Assembly (NCBI GenBank): GCA_035493675.1
Contig: DATJIA010000186.1
Location: 1-64,000 of the forward strand
Source of the DNA: JAIOQA01 sp035493675
GTDB taxonomy: Bacteria > Myxococcota_A > Polyangia > Haliangiales > Haliangiaceae
Length of the DNA stretch: 64,000 bases
Direction of reading: 5' to 3'
The stretch's first letter is position 1, and each line of letters opens with the position of its first letter. Below, piece by piece: positions 40,524 to 64,000 of the stretch. The notes beneath the pieces were generated by a model. That model ran no database searches. It worked only from the letters and a program-made list of their open reading frames with translations, and had not been told where the DNA came from. A program made the translations under genes and the position numbers.

Positions 40524-40542
40524 CGCATGGACCAAGGTCCAT
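40524..40542. promoter_or_regulatory. Palindrome ATGGACC-AA-GGTCCAT upstream of a secreted-protein gene
   Basis: ATGGACCAAGGTCCAT (40527-40542) is a perfect inverted repeat with 7-base arms; an extra half-site ATGGACCA lies at 40516-40523. It lies about 80 bases upstream of the gene that starts at 40445 and shares ACGCATGGACC plus GGTCC with the site at 33681-33699. Confidence 0.4.
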
Positions 40543-40561
40543 ACGGTTCGACCTCTGCCAG

Positions 40562-42973
<2,412 letters not shown>

Positions 42974-42982
42974 CCCGCGAAC

Positions 42983-42988
42983 AGCATA
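42983..42988 (-). promoter_or_regulatory. Putative -10 element (TATGCT) of the hybrid kinase gene
   Basis: TATGCT on the minus strand, 9 bases before the GTG at 42973; the same hexamer precedes the HEAT-repeat gene at 63939-63944. Confidence 0.4.
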
Positions 42989-43020
42989 CCGTGATTCGCG
43001 TCGTCGCGCGAAACGCCTTG

Positions 43021-43344
43021 CTACGACGCGGGGTTCTCGAACTTGAGCAGGCAGAAGGCGTCGTGCGTGAGGCCGACCTGCGCGCGCGTCGCGGCGCTGA
43101 CGCCCGGATCGGCGGCGACCGCGGCCTTCGCGCTGTCGGCCGCCTGCTCGACCTCGACGACGAGCTCGCGCGCGAGGCGCGCATCGGCGGTGGGCAGCCC
43201 GGCCGCCGCCTTGGCGTACTTGCGCTCGAGCTCGCGCACGACGGCGACGAGCACCGGCGATGCCCCGGGATCACCGCTGACCGCCGCGATCGCGTCGGCG
43301 ACATGGCCGGAGAGCAGCGAGAGCTTCTTGTCGAGGGTCTCCAT
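43021..43344 (-). CDS. Small helical protein, uncharacterised
   Basis: 107 residues with no signal peptide, predicted almost entirely helical (ETLDKKLSLLSGHVADAIAAV, SPVLVAVVRELERKYAKAAAGL, RELVVEVEQAADSAKAAVAAD), possibly a two- to four-helix bundle. Ends LLKFENPAS. TACGCT lies 7 bases before the ATG. It lies 15 bases downstream of the ABC exporter operon, on the same strand, and 47 bases upstream of the hybrid kinase. No family recognised. Confidence 0.6.
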   Translation of the reverse strand: METLDKKLSLLSGHVADAIAAVSGDPGASPVLVAVVRELERKYAKAAAGLPTADARLARELVVEVEQAADSAKAAVAADPGVSAATRAQVGLTHDAFCLLKFENPAS

Positions 43345-43351
43345 GTCCCCG

Positions 43352-43357
43352 AGCGTA
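43352..43357 (-). promoter_or_regulatory. Putative -10 element (TACGCT) of the small helical protein gene
   Basis: TACGCT on the minus strand ends 7 bases before the ATG at 43344. It overlaps the region just before the stop of the ABC exporter gene, giving this gene its own start. Confidence 0.35.
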
Positions 43358-43359
43358 CG

Positions 43360-45134
43360 CTAGTCGCGCCGCGAGAACGTGCGCTCGAGCGCCGCGTAGA
43401 CCCCGCCCTGGGCGACGAGCTCGTCGTGGGTGCCGCGCTCGACGATCTGGCCGTGAGACATCACCAGGATCAGGTCGGCGTTGCGGATCGTCGACAGGCG
43501 GTGGGCGATGACGAGGGTGGTGCGGCCCTTCATCAGCTCCTTGATGCCGCGCTCGATCAGCTGCTCGGACTCGGGATCGACGTGCGCGGTGGCTTCGTCG
43601 AGGACGAGCACCTCGGGATCGCGGACCATCGCGCGCGCGAACGCGAGCAGCTGGCGCTCGCCGGCCGAGAAGTTCGAGCCGCGGTCCGCGACGACGGTCT
43701 CGAGGCCTTGCGGGCGGCGCGCGAGCGCGCGATCGGCGCCGACGCGCGCGATCGCCGCCTGGATCTCTTCGCGCGTGGCGTCGGTGCCGCCGCGCACGTT
43801 GTCGAGGACCGAGCCGCCGAACAGGAAGACGTCCTGCGAGACGACCGTGATCCGGCGCCGCAGCTCGGCGACGTCGAGGTCGCGCACGTCGGTGTCGGCG
43901 AGGCGGACGCCGCCGCGCTCGATCTCGTAGAGGCGCGTGAGGAGCTTGATCAAGGTCGACTTGCCGGAGCCGGTCGCGCCGACGACGGCGACGTTGGTGC
44001 CGCGCGGGATCGTGAACGTCACGCCGTTGAGCACGGGCTCGCCGATCGCGTACGCGAAGTGGACGTCGTCGAACTCGACCAGCGAGCCGCTCGTGCCCTT
44101 CGGGTGCGGACCCGCTTTCGGTGCGTCGGGCTCGTCGGTGTCGAGCAGCTGCGTGATCCGCTCGGTCGCCGCCATCGCGCCCTGCATGACCGCGTACTTC
44201 GCGCTGAGATCGCGCACCGGCAGGAAGAACTTGTCGATGTACTGGATGAACGCGGCGACCGTGCCGAGCTCGGCGGCGCGGGTCGCGAGCGGCCCGGCGT
44301 GCCCCGCGGCCCACCACGCGACCAGCGCGACCGCGCACACGCCGATCGCCTCGACCATCGCGTACATCACGGCGTCGGCGCGGATCGACTCGAGGTAGGC
44401 GTCGCGGTGGCCCGCGTTGATCTCGTCGTACTCGTGGCGCGCGGCGTCCTCGCGGCGGAAGAGCTGCACGACCCGCACGCCCGAGAGGTGCTCCTGCAGG
44501 AAGGCGTTCATCGCGGCGAGCCGCACGCGGATCGCGCGGAACGAGCGGCGCATCGCGTTGCGCGCGTAGTTCACGACGACGATCAAGGCCGGCATCACGA
44601 GGAACGTGATCGCCGTCAGCTCCGCGTTCATCCAGAACATCACGGCGACGATCGCGCACAGCTTCACGAAGTCGGCGAGCAAGGTGACCACGCCCGACGC
44701 GAACATCTCGTTGATGCTCTCGATGTCGTTGGTCATGCGCGTCATCAGGCGGCCGACCGGCATGCGATCGAAGAACGCGGCGCGCTGCGCGAGCACGTGA
44801 TCGTAGATCGCGAGGCGCATGTCGTTCATCGCGCGCTGTCCGAGCAGCTGGAGCACCCACTGCTCGAAGAACGACGAGATCGACTGCGCGATGATCAGCG
44901 CGAAGTAGAGGAGGATCAGCGGGCCGAGGCCGTCGAGCCGGCGGACCGCGATGTGATCCTCGACGGCGAGCTTGATCAGGTACGGCTGGATCAGATCGAG
45001 CGTGATCGTCGTCGGGACGAGCAGGAGCGCGAACCAGATCAGCGCCTTGTGCGGCGCGACGAAGCGCCAGAGGCGCTTCATGAGCGTGATGTCGTAGGCC
45101 TTGCCGAGGACCTCTTCGGCGACGATCCCGCGGC

Positions 45135-45138
<4 letters not shown>
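43360..45138 (-). CDS. ABC exporter subunit with canonical catalytic site (BmrD/YheH-like)
   Basis: 592 residues: six membrane helices (about 35-335), then one ATPase domain. Walker A VGATGSGKST (about 383), signature FSAGERQLLAFARAM, Walker B LVLDEATAHVDPESE with the catalytic Glu, H-loop AHRLST. Exporters of the BmrCD/LmrCD type are heterodimers with one active and one degenerate ATP site; this subunit carries the active Glu. GTG start overlaps the stop of the partner gene (GTGA). Earlier frame extension is a shadow of the partner. Substrate unknown; multidrug or lipid export is usual. Confidence 0.9.
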
Positions 45139-46994
<1,856 letters not shown>

Positions 46995-47147
46995 GGAGCC
47001 AGGTCTACAGCGACGTCGGCTCGGTAACAAGCTGCCCAAGATCCCGGTGTGCAGAGTTGGAACAGTGCGTTCCGGGTCAGGGCCGGACGCTCTTTGCCAG
47101 GCGTTGACCGCGTGCTCGCCGCGTCACCCGACGTACACCTAAGCGCC

Positions 47148-47348
47148 ATGTCGCTCGTCGCGATGCTCGACCTCGCCACGTTCCACGCCTCCGAGGGGAA
47201 GGCGCCGGAGCCGGTGGCGCGGACGTCGAGCGAATACGACGACGACGACGACGACGTCTGGGACGTCGAGACCGCCGACGAGACGCCCGAGGATCTCGAG
47301 GCGATCATCGCCGCGGCGCGAGACGAGCTCGAGTCGCAGGCGCGCTGA
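47148..47348 (+). CDS. Small acidic protein, uncharacterised
   Basis: 66 residues: a short hydrophobic start (MSLVAMLDLATF), a run of six Asp (YDDDDDDVWDVET) and an acidic helix (EDLEAIIAAARDELESQ). Codon use fits the surroundings and it lies 16 bases upstream of the Ser/Thr kinase gene on the same strand. Could be a small regulator; may also be a chance open frame. No promoter or Shine-Dalgarno sequence stands out. Confidence 0.45.
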   Translation: MSLVAMLDLATFHASEGKAPEPVARTSSEYDDDDDDVWDVETADETPEDLEAIIAAARDELESQAR

Positions 47349-47350
47349 TC

Positions 47351-47356
47351 TATAGT
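47351..47356 (+). promoter_or_regulatory. Putative -10 element (TATAGT) of the Ser/Thr kinase gene
   Basis: TATAGT matches the -10 consensus at 5 of 6 bases and lies 8 bases before the GTG at 47365, immediately after the stop of the small acidic protein. Confidence 0.45.
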
Positions 47357-47364
47357 AGCGGCGC

Positions 47365-49458
<2,094 letters not shown>

Positions 49459-49586
49459 GACCACTCCGGAACTCACCGTAAGCTTTCGGATCTGCACGCT
49501 CGGCGCGTTGTGTGCGCGCGCGCCGTCGCGATAGCATCGACCGGCTCGGGAGCTGCGCCTTCGCGCGGACCGATCGCCCTTTGGTC

Positions 49587-60935
<11,349 letters not shown>

Positions 60936-60938
60936 TTC

Positions 60939-60975
60939 CGACTTCCGTCGTCCGACTTCCGTCTACCGGTCCCAG
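60939..60975 (+). repeat. Third copy of the 37-base repeat, between the giant TPR gene and the GNAT gene
   Basis: 32 of 37 bases match the left arm at 23514-23550, including the tandem CGACTTCCGTC unit and the terminal CCCAG. It starts 4 bases after the TPR stop codon and ends directly before the ATG at 60976. Only one arm is present, so no hairpin can form here. Confidence 0.6.
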
Positions 60976-61419
60976 ATGACGATCCGTCGTGCCACCGTCG
61001 GTGATCTCGCGGCGCTCGAGCCGATGATGATCGCGTTCAACGCGAGCGAGGGCATCGCGTTCGATCCGGTGGTCGCGCGGACCGCGGTCGATCGGTTGTT
61101 GTCGTCAGATGAGGTCGGGCTGATCTTGATCGGCGAGGCGGCCGGCGCGGCGATCGGCTACGCGGTGGTGACGTGGGGCTTCGATCTCGAGTTCGCGGGC
61201 CGCGACGCGTTTCTGACCGAGCTCTACGTCGAGCCGGAACATCGCCGACATCACGTCGGTGGTGCGCTGCTCGAGGCCGCGCTGACGTCGGCGCGCGCCG
61301 CCGGCGCCGCCGCGCTGCACCTGCTCGTCGATCCGACCAACCCGCCCGCGATCGCGCTCTATCGACGCGCCGACTTCGAGCCGTCGCATCGCGTGATGAT
61401 GACGAAGCGCCTACGCTAG
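60976..61419 (+). CDS. GNAT-family N-acetyltransferase
   Basis: 147 residues. TIRRATVGDLAALEPM is the usual GNAT N-terminus; FLTELYVEPEHRRHHVGGALLEAA carries the acetyl-CoA-binding R/Q-x2-G-x-G/A turn (RHHVGGA, about 90); HLLVDPTNPPAIALYRRADFE completes motif B. Acetyl acceptor unknown. The ATG directly follows the third copy of the 37-base repeat. The end overlaps the opposite-strand HEAT gene by 4 bases. Confidence 0.88.
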   Translation: MTIRRATVGDLAALEPMMIAFNASEGIAFDPVVARTAVDRLLSSDEVGLILIGEAAGAAIGYAVVTWGFDLEFAGRDAFLTELYVEPEHRRHHVGGALLEAALTSARAAGAAALHLLVDPTNPPAIALYRRADFEPSHRVMMTKRLR

Positions 61420-63932
61420 CGCGTACAGCGCGTGCGCGCGCGGCGCGCGGCGAGCGCGACGTTGCGCTGATCCGACGTCGTGAGCGTGTCCAGCGTCTGG
61501 CGGACGGCGGGCGGGCAGGGCGCGAGCTCGCCGAGCGCGGTCGCGGCGGCGGCTTGCAGCTCGGGGAAGGCGGCGTCGCCGGCGGCGTCGACCAGCGCTT
61601 GCAGCGCGCCGCGATCGCCCAGGCGGCCGAGCGCGACCGCGGCGTGGACCGCGAGATCGAGCGCGACGTCGTCGGAGAACGCAGCCCCGCGCCAGCGCGC
61701 GAAGCGGTCCTCGAGGCCGTGCAGGAGCGACGCGTCGCCGAGCGCGACGGTCAGATCGATCGCGCGCACGCGCAGCCCGCGCGACGCGCGATCGTCGTCG
61801 GCGATCGCGAACAAGCGGTCCGAGACGCCCGCCGCGTGGCACGCGACCAAGGCCGCGAGCGCATCGCCGCGCACGTCGTCATCGGTGTCGTGATCGATCG
61901 CGCCGCCGAGCGCGGCCGCGGGGCCGGGCCGCGCGCAGCGCGCGCCGAGCGCCGCCGCCGACGCGCGCCGCACCTCGGGCCAGTGATCGCCGGCGAGCGC
62001 CGTGCCGATCACGCGATCGATCGAGTCACGCGCGGCCTCCGGGGTCGGATCGACCCACGCGCCGGATGATCCGGAAGGCTCGCGCGACGCGAGCGCGCCG
62101 ATCGCGGCGAGCCGCACGCCCGGATCGCCGTCGGCCGCGAGCTCGAGCAAGAGCGACGCCGCCGCCGGTGCGCGATGGTTGCGCCCGAGCCCGCGCGCCG
62201 CGACGCTCTTGAGCGCGCCGGCGACCGCCGAGTCGCCCAGCGTCTTGACCGCCGCGCCGACCGCCGCGACGTCGGCGTCGTCGCCCTCGGCGAGCCCCTC
62301 GATCGCGCGATAGCGCTCGTCGTAGCTCGCGCCCTTCGCGAGCACGTCGCGCAGCAGCGGCCGCACGAGCTTGCCGTCGCGATCCGCGATCACCGCGGCG
62401 CGCCAGACGTCGCCGGCCTTCGCGCCCGTCGACGCGGCGGCGCGCTCGATCAAGCGCTGCACCGTCGCGTGCGCGGCGAGCGCGTCGATCACCGCGCGCC
62501 GCAAGCGGGCGTCGCCGTCGCCGGCGAGCGCGATCAGCGCGTCCTCGGCCGCCTTCAGCTGCGGATCGGATCCGGAAGCCGCGATCACGCCCAGCCCGTG
62601 CACCGCCGCCGCGCGCACCGCGACGTCGACGCGCGCGTCGCCGGTCAGCTTCACCAGCGCCGCGAGCCCGTCGTCGCCCATCGTCGCCAGCTTGTCGACC
62701 GCGCGCGGCGCGTCGCCGCCGCTGATGTCGCCGTCGGCGAGCGCGACCGCGAGCGGCACCGCCGCGATCGGCGCGCCGTTGTCGATCAGCGCCGCGACCA
62801 GGCGGCGCCGCGTCGCGACGTCGCCGCCGCCCATGCCGCCGCGCGCGTCGAGCTCCTCGATCACCGCGCGCGCGCCCGCCTCGCCGCGCCCCGCGAGCAC
62901 GCGCGCCGCGGTCACGCCGTCGGTGCCGCCCGCCGCGACCGACGCCGCGAGCGCCTTCTCCATCCCGCCCGGCGCGAGCTCGACGTCGCCGACGATCGCG
63001 AGCTCGCCGATCGAGACCGCGGACGATCCGCGGGCGCCGCCGATCACGATCGACACGCACGACGACGCGATCGGCTCGGGCAACGTCGCGAGCATCGGCT
63101 TGTCCGAGTCCGGCACCTTGATCCAGAACGCCTTGCCGCCGCCGACGATCGCGACGCGCGTGACCCGCCCGCGCCCGCGCGCGCCGTGCGCGATCCGCAC
63201 CGCCGCCGCACGCACGCCCGACATCTTCGCGCGGTAGGTGAAGAACTCCCCACGAGGATCGACCGCGCCGCTCCACGCGGTCGCGACCTCGCCGTCGTCG
63301 ATCGCGCTCGGCGCCGCCAGCTCGCCCGCGTCGGTCGCGCCCGCCCGCGACGACGCCGCGCTCGCGCGATACACGAGCCCCGCGTCGAACGTCTTCGCGT
63401 CGGTCGCCGCGATCTCGGTCGCCGCGTCGGGCACCGCGAGCTCGGGCCGCGCCGGCTTCCACGCGCCGCCGTCCCAGGTCTCCGCGAACAAGCGCGCCGG
63501 CGCGCCGTCGCAGCGCTCGACGCCCGGCTTGTGCTGGTAGCGCACGAGCCCGCCCGCGGTCGCTTCGATCCGCACGTCGTAGTCGGCGTCGCGCCCGACG
63601 GGCCCGACCGGCCCGCGCCACAGCTCGACCAGCTTGTCGCCGCGCAGCTCGACCGCGACGCCGGTGTGCGTGCCGTCGGAGGCGTCGATCATCGCGGCGA
63701 TGCGCGGCCCGGCGGCAGAGATCTGCGCCGCGGTCACCGGGTGCGGCACCTCGAGGCTCGCGGTCGTCTTCGTGCCGAACACGGTCAAGGAGCCGTTGTC
63801 GCGCACGATGATCTGATCGACCTTGCCGTCGCCGTCGACGTCGGCCTGGATCATCGCGACCCCTTGCGGCCCGGGGCCCGCGTGGGCGACCGCGCCGAGG
63901 CAACAGATCGAGAGGAGGAGGGTGCGCCGCAC
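61416..63932 (-). CDS. Secreted HEAT-repeat protein with N-terminal calcium-binding-like and discoidin-like domains
   Basis: 838 residues from a GTG start. Signal peptide MRRTLLLSICCLGAVAHA. Residues about 20-120 include MIQADVDGDGKVDQIIV, a DxDxDG calcium-binding loop as in FG-GAP/dockerin-type repeats. At about 205-315 the sequence APSAIDDGEVATAWSG and following strands resemble the discoidin/F5-8C-like domain common in myxobacterial secreted proteins. From about 340 on, Ala-rich helical HEAT repeats (DARVDVAVRAAAVHGLGVI, DPGVRLAAIGALASR, WPEVRRASAAALGARC). Likely periplasmic; function unknown. TATGCT lies 6 bases before the GTG. Confidence 0.82.
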   Translation of the reverse strand: MRRTLLLSICCLGAVAHAGPGPQGVAMIQADVDGDGKVDQIIVRDNGSLTVFGTKTTASLEVPHPVTAAQISAAGPRIAAMIDASDGTHTGVAVELRGDKLVELWRGPVGPVGRDADYDVRIEATAGGLVRYQHKPGVERCDGAPARLFAETWDGGAWKPARPELAVPDAATEIAATDAKTFDAGLVYRASAASSRAGATDAGELAAPSAIDDGEVATAWSGAVDPRGEFFTYRAKMSGVRAAAVRIAHGARGRGRVTRVAIVGGGKAFWIKVPDSDKPMLATLPEPIASSCVSIVIGGARGSSAVSIGELAIVGDVELAPGGMEKALAASVAAGGTDGVTAARVLAGRGEAGARAVIEELDARGGMGGGDVATRRRLVAALIDNGAPIAAVPLAVALADGDISGGDAPRAVDKLATMGDDGLAALVKLTGDARVDVAVRAAAVHGLGVIAASGSDPQLKAAEDALIALAGDGDARLRRAVIDALAAHATVQRLIERAAASTGAKAGDVWRAAVIADRDGKLVRPLLRDVLAKGASYDERYRAIEGLAEGDDADVAAVGAAVKTLGDSAVAGALKSVAARGLGRNHRAPAAASLLLELAADGDPGVRLAAIGALASREPSGSSGAWVDPTPEAARDSIDRVIGTALAGDHWPEVRRASAAALGARCARPGPAAALGGAIDHDTDDDVRGDALAALVACHAAGVSDRLFAIADDDRASRGLRVRAIDLTVALGDASLLHGLEDRFARWRGAAFSDDVALDLAVHAAVALGRLGDRGALQALVDAAGDAAFPELQAAAATALGELAPCPPAVRQTLDTLTTSDQRNVALAARRARTRCTR

Positions 63933-63938
63933 GCCGCG

Positions 63939-63944
63939 AGCATA
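63939..63944 (-). promoter_or_regulatory. Putative -10 element (TATGCT) of the HEAT-repeat gene, leaderless
   Basis: TATGCT on the minus strand ends 6 bases before the GTG at 63932, the same hexamer as before the hybrid kinase gene. Confidence 0.4.
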
Positions 63945-64000
63945 CAGTGGCGCGCCGCCGCGATTTCGGCTACCCCTCGGTCCCCCGTGGACCGCCGCGC

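Overview
The window is about 64 kb of very GC-rich, tightly packed bacterial chromosome, and no gap between genes exceeds about 230 bases. Several traits point to Myxococcota, most likely a Polyangia/Haliangiales (Kofleriaceae-like) bacterium: many lipoproteins whose mature start is rich in Pro, Asp and Ala, a eukaryotic-type Ser/Thr kinase with a periplasmic tail, a 3782-residue TPR protein, a hybrid histidine kinase ending in a GGDEF-like domain, and strong GCG/ATC/CGC codon use. This placement is inference; there is no rRNA or tRNA gene in the window to test it. I saw no CRISPR array, insertion sequence, prophage or rRNA/tRNA gene.

Layout. 1-3784 (minus) is a TetR-controlled tripartite drug-efflux operon (TetR, DHA2/EmrB-type MFS, HlyD/EmrA adaptor, start of a TolC-type outer-membrane protein). 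An ABC-F ATPase diverges from it. 5.7-9.9 kb holds soluble transhydrogenase and cutA (minus) and lysC followed by a translationally coupled Rieske oxygenase (plus). 9.9-11.8 kb is a compact minus-strand operon of three uncharacterised proteins. 11.9-19.9 kb holds a small membrane protein, an HD nucleotidase, a PaaZ/BoxD-type aldehyde dehydrogenase, a K+ channel with RCK domain, a TPR protein and lipoproteins. 20.0-23.5 kb is dnaE, followed by a UUCG hairpin and a large inverted repeat. 23.7-28.7 kb is mostly lipoproteins, with a TPR-zincin protein and an LppC-like binding protein diverging from a 48-base promoter region. 28.8-32.0 kb is a housekeeping operon proS-pyrF-rlmB. 32.1-35.8 kb has two small barrel-like proteins, a lipoprotein and recQ. 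36.0-38.8 kb has asd, a bacterial SET-domain protein and phosphofructokinase. 38.9-47.0 kb (minus) has a secreted protein, the hybrid kinase, a small helical protein and a heterodimeric ABC exporter. 47.1-60.9 kb carries a Ser/Thr kinase and then the giant TPR gene. The window ends with a GNAT acetyltransferase and a secreted HEAT-repeat protein.

How genes work together: the efflux genes form one regulated unit; lysC and asd are the first two steps of the aspartate pathway but lie 28 kb apart; proS-pyrF-rlmB are coupled by start/stop overlap; the two ABC subunits overlap GTGA and form one asymmetric exporter.

The most striking regulatory signal is a TAnnnT-like -10 hexamer placed only 6-10 bases before the start codon of many genes that lack a Shine-Dalgarno sequence, which points to widespread leaderless transcription. 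Other points of interest are a 37-base repeat found after both dnaE and the giant TPR gene, a shared palindrome upstream of two secreted-protein genes, a three-half-site TetR operator, and an unusual density of GATC/GCGATCGC.
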